This document shows positions 8,740-18,029 of a stretch of DNA of 56,348 nucleotides, one piece after another. How positions within the stretch are numbered: the stretch's first letter is position 1; every line of letters begins with the position of its first letter. Location of the stretch: assembly GCA_016195825.1 (NCBI GenBank), contig JACPYV010000067.1:1-56348 (forward strand). Reading direction: 5' to 3'. A model generated the notes under the pieces. It searched no databases and was not told the origin of the DNA. It saw only the letters and a program-made list of their open reading frames with translations. The position numbers were made by a program, and so were the translations under genes. The DNA is from Burkholderiales bacterium (GTDB lineage Bacteria > Pseudomonadota > Gammaproteobacteria > Burkholderiales > Burkholderiaceae_C).

Positions 8740-9555
8740 ATGGCCGACCTGATCGCCCGCATAGCCGGGCTGTGGCGCTACCCGGTCAAGTCCTGCGCAG
8801 GTGAGGCCGTCGACACGCTTCGACTGGACGCCGACGGCTGGCCCGTGGGCGACCGGGGCTGGGGCATCGTCGATGCGGCCGGCGAGTTGACGTGGATGGG
8901 TGCGTACCCGCGGCTGGCGCTGGTCCATGCAAGGCTGTCGGGCGCGGGCCTGACGCTGCAAGCCCAGGGCCGATCGCTGACCTTGCCGAGCGAGGGCGGC
9001 GATGCGCTGGACGTGCGCGGCTGGAACGGCGAGCGCCAAGCCTTCGATGCCTTGCAGGTCTGGGACGCCGGCGACGATGCTGCCGCGCTGCTGCGGGCGA
9101 CCACGGGCGAGCGGCTGCGCCTCGTCAGGTTGAGCATCGAGGCCCAGCGGCGGCCGATCCTGAACGCGCTGCACATCGTTGGCGAGGGTTCGCTGCGGTC
9201 CTGGCAGGACGCCGTCGCGCAGCCACTGAATGCGCCATCCCAGCGGGCTCGACCCAACCTGCTGCTGGGCGCGGAGGACGGCGGCGAGCTGCCGCCCTTC
9301 ATCGAAGACATCCTGACCGAAGCCCGCATCGGCGCGCTGACGCTGAAGCGCACGACGGTCTGCGTGCGCTGCGTCGTGCCGACGGTGGACCCGGCCAGTG
9401 CCGAGCCCCAAGCGTTCGCCCTGGATGCGCTGACGCGGCTCAGTGCCGAGCGGGCACCCGGCGCGCCGGTGCAGTTCGGCATCTATGCGCGCGGCAGTGG
9501 CGCCGGGACGCTCAGCGTGGGCGATCACGTGGCGCTGAGCTTGGATTTCGCCTGA
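8740..9555 (+). CDS. MOSC domain-containing protein (molybdenum cofactor-related)
   Basis: This 271-residue protein has the N-terminal MOSC barrel (GLWRYPVKSCAGE near residues 9-21) and a C-terminal MOSC domain. The conserved cysteine in TTVCVRCVVPTVDP fits the residue that coordinates Mo in mARC/YcbX-type proteins. YcbX-like proteins reduce N-hydroxylated bases such as 6-hydroxylaminopurine, using a molybdenum cofactor. No ferredoxin domain is fused, unlike E. coli YcbX, so a separate electron donor would be needed. It sits 15 bp behind mscS and is probably cotranscribed with it. Confidence 0.88.
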   Translation: MADLIARIAGLWRYPVKSCAGEAVDTLRLDADGWPVGDRGWGIVDAAGELTWMGAYPRLALVHARLSGAGLTLQAQGRSLTLPSEGGDALDVRGWNGERQAFDALQVWDAGDDAAALLRATTGERLRLVRLSIEAQRRPILNALHIVGEGSLRSWQDAVAQPLNAPSQRARPNLLLGAEDGGELPPFIEDILTEARIGALTLKRTTVCVRCVVPTVDPASAEPQAFALDALTRLSAERAPGAPVQFGIYARGSGAGTLSVGDHVALSLDFA

Positions 9556-9560
9556 ACCTG

Positions 9561-9944
9561 ATGACCCACCAACCCATGAGACAACTGCTTCTGCTCATCA
9601 GCCTCTGCGCCACGCTGGCCTGCCAGGCGACCGAATCCGACACTCCGGGCGTTGCGACCGAACCCGCAGTCGCCGCTTCGGCAGTACCGATGTTGCCCGA
9701 GGGACGCTGCCCGCTGCCACGAAGGCCCAGCAAGCAGACGGGGCTGCCCTCGGGCGACTTCCGCGTCGCCGTGCGCATGTTGATCAAAGCCGATGGCACC
9801 GTCGAGAACATCCGAGTGGAAGGCCGCGGTGACCGGTCGTTCAAGCGCGCCGTGCTCAGCATGTTCGACGGCTATCGCTGCCTGCCGGCCGAGACCGATC
9901 AGGAGTACGTGACGGAGATCGGTGCGCGGACTAGCCGTTCCTAG
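9561..9944 (+). CDS. small exported protein with TonB C-terminal-like domain
   Basis: The product of 127 residues begins with a hydrophobic export signal (LLLLISLCATLA) and has a C-terminal region with the pattern V.MLIKADGTVENIRVEG ... FKRAVLSMFDGYRCLPA. This resembles the C-terminal domain of energy transducer TonB proteins and their small exported relatives. It lacks the membrane anchor plus long proline linker of a functional TonB, so energy coupling is doubtful. The start at 9561 lies 5 bp after the MOSC stop; an in-frame ATG at 9576 gives a cleaner signal peptide and may be the true one. Its 3' end overlaps the convergent tatD gene by 14 bp. Confidence 0.65.
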   Translation: MTHQPMRQLLLLISLCATLACQATESDTPGVATEPAVAASAVPMLPEGRCPLPRRPSKQTGLPSGDFRVAVRMLIKADGTVENIRVEGRGDRSFKRAVLSMFDGYRCLPAETDQEYVTEIGARTSRS

Positions 9945-10749
9945 CCAGCCTGGGCAATGCCGCGCGAGCATTGGCCGACGTGATCGCCGCGGTGTTCTCC
10001 GCCGTCCAGCCGCGCAGCTCGGCCAGGCTCCGGGCGATGCGCGGCAGCTCGGACGGTTCGTTGCGCCCCTGGCCGGCGTCGGCTTCCCGCTCGGCAGCGG
10101 TCTTGTAGAGCCACTGCGGCGGGATGTCCGGCGCATCGGTTTCCATGACCAGCGCCGTCTCGGGCACGCTGGCTGCGATGCGGCGGATCTGCAGCGAACG
10201 CTCGAACGTCAGCGTCCCGCCGAAACCCAGCTTGAAGCCCAGGGCGATGAAGGCCTGCGCTTGCTGCTCGCTGCCGTTGAAGGCGTGGGCGATGCCGCCA
10301 TGCATGAAGCCGACGCGGCGCAGACCGGCCAGCAACTGGTCGGCGCTGCGGCGCACATGCAGGATGACGGGCAGGCCGAAGCGCTTAGCCAGCTTCAGCT
10401 GCTCGACGTAGAAGTGCTGCTGCGTTTCGGGGTCGAGGCCCGGCACGAAAAAGTCCAGGCCGATCTCGCCGACGGCGACCAGCCGGGGGTCGATGTGATG
10501 CGATTGCAGCGCCTGAGCCAGCGTTGCGAGGTCGCCCTCGGCGGCCCGCATCACGTACAGCGGGTGGATGCCCAGCGCGTAGGCGAAGCCATGCTGGACG
10601 GCGAGCAGGCGCACCGTGTCGAAGTTGGCCGCGGCGACGGCCGGGATGACGATCTGCCCGACGCCCGCGCCCCGTGCCCGCGCGACGACGGCGTCACGGT
10701 CGGCGTCGAACTCGGCCGCGTCCAGATGGCAGTGGGTGTCGGTCCACAC
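9931..10749 (-). CDS. tatD: TatD family deoxyribonuclease / metal-dependent hydrolase
   Basis: This 272-residue TIM-barrel hydrolase shows the TatD signatures: DTHCHLD at the N terminus, VGEIGLDFF (metal-bridging Glu), LPVILHVRR, AHAFNGS and METDAPD with the terminal metal ligand. TatD enzymes are magnesium-dependent 3'-5' exonucleases linked to DNA repair and DNA turnover. The start is a GTG at 10749, preceded by GAGGAGG with a 7-nt spacer, which is strong support. It is the last gene of the lolC-lolD-purU-tatD run, 12 bp after purU. One oddity is HAFNG in place of the commoner HCFSG. Confidence 0.92.
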   Translation of the reverse strand: MWTDTHCHLDAAEFDADRDAVVARARGAGVGQIVIPAVAAANFDTVRLLAVQHGFAYALGIHPLYVMRAAEGDLATLAQALQSHHIDPRLVAVGEIGLDFFVPGLDPETQQHFYVEQLKLAKRFGLPVILHVRRSADQLLAGLRRVGFMHGGIAHAFNGSEQQAQAFIALGFKLGFGGTLTFERSLQIRRIAASVPETALVMETDAPDIPPQWLYKTAAEREADAGQGRNEPSELPRIARSLAELRGWTAENTAAITSANARAALPRLARNG

Positions 10750-10761
10750 TGCCGGCCCTCC

Positions 10762-11616
10762 TCAGCGGAACACCACCGTCCGGTTGCCGTTCAACAGCAC
10801 CCGATGCTCCGCATGCCACTGGATGGCGCGAGCGAGCGCCACGCATTCCATGTCGCGGCCGATGCCCACGAGCTGCTCGGGCGGCATGCTGTGGTCGATG
10901 CGCGCTACCTCCTGCTCGATGATCGGCCCCTCGTCCAGGTCGCTGGTCACGTAGTGGGCCGTCGCGCCGATCAGCTTCACACCGCGCTCATAGGCCTGGT
11001 GGTAGGGCTTGGCACCCTTGAAGCTAGGCAGGAAGCTGTGGTGGATGTTGATCGCCTTGCCGCTCAGGTCGCGGCACAGTTGCGGCGACAGGATCTGCAT
11101 GTAGCGCGCCAGCACGACGAGGTCGATCTGGTTGTCGGCCACCACTTCGCGGATCTTGTCTTCCTGCGCGGCTTTCTGCGCGTCAGTGGCGCCCAGCAGC
11201 GGGAAGTGGTGGAAGGGAATGTTGTGCGATGCCGCGAGCTGATAGAAGTCGCGGTGGTTGGACACGATGGCCGGGATCTCGATGGGCAGATGCCCGGTCT
11301 GCACGCGAAACAACAGGTCGTTCAGGCAGTGGCCCAACTTGGACACCAGCAGCAGCACTCGGGTCTTGCGGGCGCGGGCCACCAGCGCCCAGTCCATGCC
11401 AAACTCTGCGGCCAGCGGCACGAACGCTGCCTGTAGAGCGCCCTCCTCGGCAGTCGCCTCGAACTCGATGCGCATGAAGAAGCGCGCATGGTCGGCGTCA
11501 CCGTGCTGGTGCGAGGTCAGGATGTTGCCGCCCTGCTGCAGCAGCACGCCGGTGACGGCATGGACGATGCCGGCGCGGTCGGGGCAAGAGAGCTTGAGGA
11601 TGAAGCGCGGGGTCAT
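10762..11616 (-). CDS. purU: formyltetrahydrofolate deformylase
   Basis: This 284-residue enzyme hydrolyses 10-formyl-THF to THF and formate, supplying formate for PurT-dependent purine synthesis and balancing the one-carbon pool. It has an N-terminal ACT domain ([21 protein letters not shown]) and a C-terminal formyltransferase-like domain. The active-site region reads [19 protein letters not shown], with the conserved Asn-His-His, and the Asp lies in [10 protein letters not shown]. Length is normal. The ATG overlaps the lolD stop codon as ATGA, so it is translationally coupled to the lipoprotein-export genes although unrelated in function. Confidence 0.96.
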   Translation of the reverse strand: MTPRFILKLSCPDRAGIVHAVTGVLLQQGGNILTSHQHGDADHARFFMRIEFEATAEEGALQAAFVPLAAEFGMDWALVARARKTRVLLLVSKLGHCLNDLLFRVQTGHLPIEIPAIVSNHRDFYQLAASHNIPFHHFPLLGATDAQKAAQEDKIREVVADNQIDLVVLARYMQILSPQLCRDLSGKAINIHHSFLPSFKGAKPYHQAYERGVKLIGATAHYVTSDLDEGPIIEQEVARIDHSMPPEQLVGIGRDMECVALARAIQWHAEHRVLLNGNRTVVFR

Positions 11617-12305
11617 GCGGGGATCGCTTGGGCTTGGAACTGACCGGCGACCAGCAGCAGCTGCCGATCGCAGCGAGCCGCCAGCTCGCGGTCATGGGTG
11701 ACGAGGACGAAGGCCGTGCCCTGCTCGCGCGCACGCTCCAGCATCAGCGCGAAGACGGCGGATGCCGTGTCGCGGTCCAGGTTGCCGGTGGGCTCATCGG
11801 CCAGCACGCAGGCCGGTCGGCTGACCAGGGCGCGGGCGATGGCCACGCGCTGGCGCTCGCCGCCGGACAGTTCCGACGGGCGGTGCAGCACGCGTTCCTT
11901 CAGGCCCACGCGGGCCAGCATCTGTGCGGCCTCTTCTCGCGCGGCGGCCGGCGTCTGGCGGCGGATGCGCAGCGGCATGGCCACGTTGTCCAGCGCCGAG
12001 AACTCGGGCAGCAGATGGTGGAACTGGTAGACGAAGCCCAGGTGCTGGTTGCGCCAGCGGCCGCGCTCGGCCTCGTCCATGGGCGCGAGCGGTTTGCCCA
12101 TCAGGGTGACGTTGCCAGCGGTGGGCGAGTCCAGCCCGCCCAACAGGTGCAGCAGCGTGGACTTGCCGGAGCCGGAAGCGCCGACGATGGCCAGCGTCTC
12201 GCCGCGCTTCACGGCCAGGTCGACGCCCCGCAGCACGGTGACATCGAGGCCACCCTCCTGGAAGCGACGGGTCAGGCCCGTGGCCTGGACAACGAACTCA
12301 TTCAT
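11613..12305 (-). CDS. lolD: lipoprotein-releasing ABC transporter ATP-binding protein LolD
   Basis: This 230-residue ATPase powers release of outer-membrane lipoproteins from the inner membrane to LolA. It shows Walker [10 protein letters not shown] (about residues 40-48), the Lol-specific [19 protein letters not shown], the ABC signature [15 protein letters not shown], Walker [13 protein letters not shown] and the H-loop LVTHD. The true start is the ATG at 12305, overlapping the lolC stop by 8 bp; the open frame upstream is a shadow of lolC. Overlaps at both ends place it in an operon with lolC and purU. Confidence 0.95.
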   Translation of the reverse strand: MNEFVVQATGLTRRFQEGGLDVTVLRGVDLAVKRGETLAIVGASGSGKSTLLHLLGGLDSPTAGNVTLMGKPLAPMDEAERGRWRNQHLGFVYQFHHLLPEFSALDNVAMPLRIRRQTPAAAREEAAQMLARVGLKERVLHRPSELSGGERQRVAIARALVSRPACVLADEPTGNLDRDTASAVFALMLERAREQGTAFVLVTHDRELAARCDRQLLLVAGQFQAQAIPA

Positions 12306-13554
12306 AGCGCAGCGCCTCGGCCGGCTGCACGCGGCTTGCGCGCCAGCTCGGGTAGAGCGTGGCGAGGAAGGACAGGACCAGCGACACCAGCGCAATAGGC
12401 ACGATGTCACCGCTCTGCGGGTCGCTGGGCATCTGGCTGATCACGTAGATGCTGCCCGGCAGGAAGCTGACGTTGAGCAGGTGCTCGATGGCCGGCACGA
12501 TGACGTCGATGTTGCAAGCCACCAGCAGGCCCAGCGCCACACCCGACAGCGTGCCGATGATGCCGGACACGGCGCCCTGCACCATGAAGATGCCCATGAT
12601 GGAACGCGGGCTGGCGCCCAGCGTACGCAGGATGGCGATGTCGCTCTGCTTGTCGGTCACCGTCATCACCAGCGTGGACACCAGGTTGAAGGCCGCCACG
12701 GCGACGATCAGCGTCAGGATGATGCTCATCAGCCGCTTCTCGATCTGCACCGCGTCGAACCAGTTGGCGTTGGAACGGGTCCAGTCGCGCACCAGGATCT
12801 CGGGGCCCATGTGCTGGGCCAGTTCGGCCGCCACGCGGCGGGCGTCGTGCACGTTGCGCAGCTTGAGCTGCACGCCGGTCGGGCCCTCGGTACGGAACAG
12901 CCTGGCCGCATCATCGACGTGGATCATCGCCAGGCCCGAGTCGTACTCGTAGTGGCCGGCGCTGAAGGTACCGACGACGTTGAAACTCTTGAGCCGCGGC
13001 ACGACGCCGGCCGGCGTGACCTGACCACCGGGCGCGACGACCGTGATCTTGTCGCCCTCGCCCACACCCAGCTGGCGGGCCAGCTCGGCACCCAGCACGA
13101 TGTTCCAGGCACCCGGCTGCAGCCGCGCGAAGACGCCGTCCTTCAGCTGGGCACCCAGTGCGGTGACCTGGGCCTCCTCTGCCGGCGAGATGCCGCGGAT
13201 GATGGCGCCGCGCATGTCCTCGCCGCGCGCAATCAGGCTCTGGCTGGCAATGAAGGGCGCTGCGCCGATGACCTCGGGGTTCTGCCTGGCCTTGGCCGCC
13301 GTGGCCTGCCAGTCGGGCAAGGCCTGGCCCGAGTAGCTCAGCAGCTCGACGTGGGCGATGACGTTGAGCATGCGGTCGCGCACTTCGCGCTGGAAGCCGT
13401 TCATCACCGACAGCACGATGATCAGTGCCGCGACACCCAGGCCGATGCCCAGCATCGACACGCCGGAGATGAAGCTGATGAAGCGGTTGCGCCGCCCGCC
13501 GCGGCCGGCGCGGGTGTAGCGCAGGCCGACCTGGAGTTCGAACGGCAGGGTCAT
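12298..13554 (-). CDS. lolC: lipoprotein-releasing ABC transporter permease LolC/LolE family
   Basis: This 418-residue inner-membrane permease starts with [16 protein letters not shown] and has one membrane helix near residues 25-50, a large periplasmic MacB-like domain and three C-terminal helices within a FtsX domain. [13 protein letters not shown] and [17 protein letters not shown] are typical LolC/E stretches. There is only one permease gene here, whereas enterobacteria have lolC-lolD-lolE; the complex may be a homodimer of the LolF type, or a second permease may lie elsewhere. The start at 13554 is preferred over an upstream in-frame codon because homology begins there. It opens the lolC-lolD-purU-tatD operon. 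Confidence 0.92.
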   Translation of the reverse strand: MTLPFELQVGLRYTRAGRGGRRNRFISFISGVSMLGIGLGVAALIIVLSVMNGFQREVRDRMLNVIAHVELLSYSGQALPDWQATAAKARQNPEVIGAAPFIASQSLIARGEDMRGAIIRGISPAEEAQVTALGAQLKDGVFARLQPGAWNIVLGAELARQLGVGEGDKITVVAPGGQVTPAGVVPRLKSFNVVGTFSAGHYEYDSGLAMIHVDDAARLFRTEGPTGVQLKLRNVHDARRVAAELAQHMGPEILVRDWTRSNANWFDAVQIEKRLMSIILTLIVAVAAFNLVSTLVMTVTDKQSDIAILRTLGASPRSIMGIFMVQGAVSGIIGTLSGVALGLLVACNIDVIVPAIEHLLNVSFLPGSIYVISQMPSDPQSGDIVPIALVSLVLSFLATLYPSWRASRVQPAEALRYE

Positions 13555-13643
13555 GGGGCGGAGCAAAAGGCATGCGACATGGGGCCGGCATGGTAACTGG
13601 CGGTGCACGGGGAGAATGCACCGCGCGCTCTTCTGGAATCACG

Positions 13644-14177
13644 ATGAAGCCCTTGTCCGTCCTGCCTGCGGCCTGTCTTCTGACAAGCGCCCTCGCCTTG
13701 CCCGCCGCCGCGCTGCCCGACCTCGTCGTCCTCGTGCGCCATGCCGAACGCGCCACAGAGCCGGCCGGCGACCCGGCGCTGACCGCCGCGGGCGTGCAGC
13801 GCGCCCAGGCGCTGGCCCAGGCGCTGGCCGGCCTGCACGTGAACGCCATCTTGACGACGCCGTTCCGCCGCACGCGCGACACGGCCGCGCCGCTGGCCCA
13901 GGCGCTGGGACTGACGCCGCAGATCGTCGATGCGAAGGCGGGCCACGTGCAGGCAGTGGCCGATGCGGTGCGCGCGCAGTCGGGCGTTGTGCTGGTCGTG
14001 GGCCACAGCAACACCGTGACAGCAGTGCTGGCGGCCCTGGGCGGGCCGAAGCTGGCCGCGCTGTGCGAGACCAGCTTCCAACACGTCTTCGTGCTGCAGC
14101 CCGCTGCGGAGCCACCGCGCTGGGCCCAGTTCAGCTATGGCGCGCCCAGCGCGCCGCCTGTGGCCGACTGCCTGTGA
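13644..14177 (+). CDS. exported histidine phosphatase family protein
   Basis: The 177-residue protein begins with a signal peptide (about residues 1-23, ending ALPAAA). It carries the histidine phosphatase motif LVRHAER, with the phospho-accepting His, and a second catalytic His in VVGHSNTV, so the active site looks intact. It is close in size to SixA-like and other small exported phosphoglycerate-mutase-fold phosphatases. The substrate is unknown. It diverges from lolC and converges on the DUF3857 gene with only 3 bp between stop codons. The start at 13644 is chosen because it begins the signal peptide. Confidence 0.87.
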   Translation: MKPLSVLPAACLLTSALALPAAALPDLVVLVRHAERATEPAGDPALTAAGVQRAQALAQALAGLHVNAILTTPFRRTRDTAAPLAQALGLTPQIVDAKAGHVQAVADAVRAQSGVVLVVGHSNTVTAVLAALGGPKLAALCETSFQHVFVLQPAAEPPRWAQFSYGAPSAPPVADCL

Positions 14178-14180
14178 TGC

Positions 14181-17039
14181 TCAGTTCGCCGAGCGCTTCA
14201 GTTCCCACTGTGCGAGCGTGAATTCGCGGTAGGGCACGGCCTGGGTGGTCAGCGTGCGCTCGAACCAAGGCAACGCCTCGCCGCGCCGGCCCTGGGCCGC
14301 CAGCTGCTGGCCGATGAAGAAATAGGCCTCGGCCAGGCGCAGCCGCTCCTGCTCGGGCTTGGACTTGGCAGCCTTGATCAGCGCATCGCGGTCCAGCGCG
14401 CCGCCCAAGTAGCGCAGCAACTGGCCACCCCAGTCGTCGCCACCGGCGTCCAGCCTGGCCACATCGTCGGCAATGGCCGCTTTGCCGCGCCCGCCCTGGC
14501 GCTCGGCCGCCAGGTAGACCCACAGCAGCGTGAAGTGCCGGGCCTCGCCACTGGCGTTGGCGGCGCTGTCGCGCAGCGCCGCCTCGGCACTGGCGTAGTC
14601 GCCCAGCATGTAGTGCGCCGTGCCCAGCCAGCTGCCGCCGGTGCCGCCCAGTTGAGCCTGCTGGTTGAAGGCGGCCAGCGCCTGCTCCGGCCGGCCCAGG
14701 CCCACCAGCGCCACGCCCTTGGCCTCCAGCGCCGTGGCACCCTCCTCGCCGTCGGCCCGGATGGCCAGCGCCGCGTCCGCATCGTCCAGCGCCAGGGCGA
14801 AGTCACCGAGGTGGTTGTGGGCCTGGGCACGTTCCGCGCGGGCCCAGGCGGCCAGGCGGCTGCCGGGCGCCACCTGCGTCAGCAGCTGGGCGTCGATCAG
14901 GCGGTTGACCTCGTTGCTGAGCATGATCTCCCACAGCGCGTCCGGCTTGGCGCCCCCGCGGAACTTGGCCATGCGCTGCGCGATCTCGACGAAGGGCGCC
15001 TCCAGTGCCTTGCGGTCGATGAGATTGAGGCGCACGCGCTGCGCGCCCAGCATCTGCCTCGCACGGCCCACCCGCTCGCGGTAGCCGTCCACATCCTGCG
15101 GCAGCACCTCGTCGGACTTGCGCTCCACGTGGCTGACGAACTGCACCGTGGCGCCGCTGAGCTCCACGCGGGTCGAGAACGCGAAATGCTTGTCGGACAG
15201 CTGCTGCGGCGCGGGCGCCGGCCCGCCAATGGGGCGCGGCCCGGTGACGCTGACGCGCAGGTCGGCCACGCGCGTCAGGTCCAGTTGGTAGGGGTAGCGA
15301 CGCCGCGCCTCGGGCGGCACCGGCAGCGCATCGGCCAGCTCGGCGGCGGGGAAGTCCAGCTCCAGCCAGCCGCGCTGGTAGCGGCCCATGCTGGGGTGTT
15401 CGAAGCGCAGCTTCAGCTCCCACTGGTTGGTCTCGCGGTCGTCCACCACCTCGGGCTGGCCGGCGCTGGTCAGCCCCGGCAGCAGCCGCACGTAGGCGCC
15501 GCCGATGGACTCTGCCAGCCGCTCCAGGCCGGCCGTGGCCAGGTGAGCGCGCCAGCGCTCGGCGGCCAGGCCGGTGGCCTTGAAAGAGGTGCTCAACTGA
15601 GCGGGGCGGGCGAGCTGGCTGAAGTCCCAGTCCTGCCGAAAGCTCAGCGCATCCTGCGCGAACGCGGGCGGCACGACCGGCTGCGGCCCCGCATCGCCCA
15701 GACCCACGACCAAGGCCGCCCCGTAGGGGAAATAGCCGCGCTGCTGCAGCGAAAAGCCCTGGCCGTTCATCGTCGGGTCCAGGAAGTAGACGGCCTCGCC
15801 CAGCTTCACGCGGCTGATGACGTGGTCGAACTGGTCGTGCGAGGGCAGGTAGTTGGCGATGCCGCGGTTGCGCGCCATTGACACCAGGGCCGGCCGCGCA
15901 TCGAAGCCCATCGCCCCGAGCAGGCTGTTGAGCAGCAGCGTCTTGTCCTTGCAGTCGCCCAGCCGCTCGGCCAGCGTGCGCGAGGCCGGCTTGGGCCGGT
16001 GCGAGCTCTCGCCCAGCGAAGCCGAGAAATAGCGCACCTCGTCCTGCACGAAGCGCAGCGCCGCGGCCACCTGCTGCTCAGGCGTGCCACCCAGGGCCTT
16101 CAGTTCGGCCGCCTTGGCCGCCACGCCGGCCGGCTGGGCCTCGGCCGCGAACAGGCGTTGCGCCCACTGATCCAGCTCGCCCCAGCTCGCGTACTCGCTG
16201 ATCTGCAGCGCCGGGTAGACCTTGAACCAGGGCGGCGTGGCGGCTTCATCCGGCACGGTGGACACACGCTCGCGCAGCACGCGGATGACCTGGCGGCCAG
16301 CTTCCTCGAAGCGCTCGGGCACCACGTCGCTGGCGACTACCTTGACGGCCAGCTTGCGCTCCAGCGGCGCCTCGATGCGCAGGTGCAGGCGTTCGACCGG
16401 CGCGTCCGAGGCCAGCTGCATCAGGGCCGAGTAGCGGCCCTCGAAAATGGGGTTCTCGCCTTCCAGCGTGTAGGCCAGGTCCACCACGTCGCCCACGCGC
16501 ACATCGCTCAGCACAACCAGCGCCGTGCGTACGCCGTCGATCATCTGGCGCTCCAGCTGCTGCTCGCGGCGCATCAGCTCGACGCGAGCGACCTTGAGCC
16601 GGTCCAGCCGCTGGCCACCGCGCAGCACGCCGACCTGGTGGATGACCAGCTGCTGGTAGGCCGGGTTGAAGCTGATCTGAGGCTCCGACACGTCGCGCAG
16701 CGTGGAGCTGTCCAGCGCCTCGCGCTGCAGGTGAACGTAGGTGGCCGTCGCTGACTTGGGCGCCAGCTGCACCTGGATGTCCACCAGCGGTTCGCGGCGC
16801 GCCTTGGCACCGGCCACGGGCGACGGCCTGGCCTCGCCGGTGGGCGCGGGTGGCAGCGGCTTGACCCAGGCCGGCGCGGCACCGAAGCGGTAGCCGGCAC
16901 CGGCAGGCACCACGGGATGGGCCGCCGCCACCGCCTTGGCGGCAGGTTTGGCGGGGGGCTTGGACGCCGCAGGCGTCTGCGCCGACGCGGCACCCATCGA
17001 CAAGCTCAGCAGCAGCGCTGGCCAGAACTTCGAACTCAT
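14181..17039 (-). CDS. exported DUF3857 / transglutaminase-like protein with TPR-like tail
   Basis: The 952-residue product has a signal peptide (LLLSLSMGAASA), an N-terminal DUF3857 domain (about 80-330), and a transglutaminase-like papain fold. The catalytic triad is visible: Cys in LGDCKDKTLLLNSLL, His in FDHVISRV and Asp in YFLDPTMNG. The C-terminal third is helical and alanine-rich and looks like tetratricopeptide repeats (ALALDDADAALAIRADGEEG). Such proteins are periplasmic or surface-exposed and their function is largely unknown; protease or amide-cleaving activity is possible. The ATG at 17039 has a strong GGGAGGA site 5-7 nt upstream. It follows the HDOD gene, 74 bp away on the same strand. 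Confidence 0.87.
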   Translation of the reverse strand: MSSKFWPALLLSLSMGAASAQTPAASKPPAKPAAKAVAAAHPVVPAGAGYRFGAAPAWVKPLPPAPTGEARPSPVAGAKARREPLVDIQVQLAPKSATATYVHLQREALDSSTLRDVSEPQISFNPAYQQLVIHQVGVLRGGQRLDRLKVARVELMRREQQLERQMIDGVRTALVVLSDVRVGDVVDLAYTLEGENPIFEGRYSALMQLASDAPVERLHLRIEAPLERKLAVKVVASDVVPERFEEAGRQVIRVLRERVSTVPDEAATPPWFKVYPALQISEYASWGELDQWAQRLFAAEAQPAGVAAKAAELKALGGTPEQQVAAALRFVQDEVRYFSASLGESSHRPKPASRTLAERLGDCKDKTLLLNSLLGAMGFDARPALVSMARNRGIANYLPSHDQFDHVISRVKLGEAVYFLDPTMNGQGFSLQQRGYFPYGAALVVGLGDAGPQPVVPPAFAQDALSFRQDWDFSQLARPAQLSTSFKATGLAAERWRAHLATAGLERLAESIGGAYVRLLPGLTSAGQPEVVDDRETNQWELKLRFEHPSMGRYQRGWLELDFPAAELADALPVPPEARRRYPYQLDLTRVADLRVSVTGPRPIGGPAPAPQQLSDKHFAFSTRVELSGATVQFVSHVERKSDEVLPQDVDGYRERVGRARQMLGAQRVRLNLIDRKALEAPFVEIAQRMAKFRGGAKPDALWEIMLSNEVNRLIDAQLLTQVAPGSRLAAWARAERAQAHNHLGDFALALDDADAALAIRADGEEGATALEAKGVALVGLGRPEQALAAFNQQAQLGGTGGSWLGTAHYMLGDYASAEAALRDSAANASGEARHFTLLWVYLAAERQGGRGKAAIADDVARLDAGGDDWGGQLLRYLGGALDRDALIKAAKSKPEQERLRLAEAYFFIGQQLAAQGRRGEALPWFERTLTTQAVPYREFTLAQWELKRSAN

Positions 17040-17113
17040 CCATTTCCTCCCGGCATACCGGCCCGATTGTGCGGGCTGAGCCCGTGGCTCTGGCATGGCC
17101 GGGCGGGTGAACG

Positions 17114-17953
17114 TCAATGCAGCATCTGCTCCACCTCAGCCGCCGGGTCACCGGCGGCGGCGACGCGCGCGGCCAGCAGCTCCAGGTCCAGGTGCAGGTG
17201 CTCGATCAACTCGGGCACGGCCACCTTCAGCGCATGCGCGGGCTCGTCGTGGTGCTCGGCGGCGTCGGCGAGCACCTCGGCCACATGCAGTACGGCGGCG
17301 ATGAGCGAGAACGGGCGAATCTCCAGCGGCGCGTTGGCGTCCTTGAAGGCCTCCACCATCGCGTCCGGGAAATGCCAGTGCGCGGCCAGCGATGCGGTCA
17401 CGTCGGCATGCGTGCAGCCGAAGCGGTGCTCCTCCAGCGAGAAGCGGCTGCCGGGCTCGGCCGCATGAGCTTCGACGTCGGCCACCAGGTGGGGCTCGTC
17501 GATGGCCATCAGCAACTGACCGGTGCGCAGCATCAGGCCGGCCAGGTAGGCGGTGTCGGCGGTCGCGGCGTCGGTGCCCAGCATGCGGGCCAGGATGCGC
17601 GCGTAGTTGGCCGTGGCCACGCTGTGGCGCCAGAAGGTCGCGCGGTCCAGGCCCTGCACCTTGGGAAAGACCCCACTCAGGCAGGCGGCCATGGCCAGGT
17701 TGCGCAGCGTCTCCAGGCCCAGCGCGTGGGCCGCGTCGATGACGGTGGCGATCTGGTGCGACGGGCTGTAGTGGGCCGAGTTTGCCAGCCGTAACACCTT
17801 GGCCGTCAGCGCCCCGTCCTTCTCGATCAGCGCGCTAATCTGGGACAGGCCCACGTTGTCGTCGTCGAAGCTCTTCAGCAGCCGCGCAGCCACCTCGGGC
17901 ATGGTCGGCAGGGCGTTGTGCTTGACGAAGAAACGCTCGGCGGCTGCGGTCAT
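17114..17953 (-). CDS. HDOD domain signalling protein
   Basis: This 279-residue protein is essentially one HDOD domain, a non-catalytic relative of HD phosphohydrolases. Typical features are the N-terminal LPTMPEVAARLL, KDGALTAKVLRLANSA and the helix GLETLRNLAMA. HDOD proteins work in chemotaxis, motility and c-di-GMP-linked signalling, usually by protein contacts. No GGDEF, EAL or receiver domain is fused. The start is supported by GAAGGAG about 8 nt upstream. A 76-bp gap (17954-18029) separates it from ttuD. Confidence 0.9.
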   Translation of the reverse strand: MTAAAERFFVKHNALPTMPEVAARLLKSFDDDNVGLSQISALIEKDGALTAKVLRLANSAHYSPSHQIATVIDAAHALGLETLRNLAMAACLSGVFPKVQGLDRATFWRHSVATANYARILARMLGTDAATADTAYLAGLMLRTGQLLMAIDEPHLVADVEAHAAEPGSRFSLEEHRFGCTHADVTASLAAHWHFPDAMVEAFKDANAPLEIRPFSLIAAVLHVAEVLADAAEHHDEPAHALKVAVPELIEHLHLDLELLAARVAAAGDPAAEVEQMLH

Positions 17954-18029
17954 CCTGGGCTCCTTCCCCGGCGGGGGGCACAGCCCAGTCTAGGACGAAG
18001 CTCCGTTGCGCGCCACGGCTTAACCGCCG

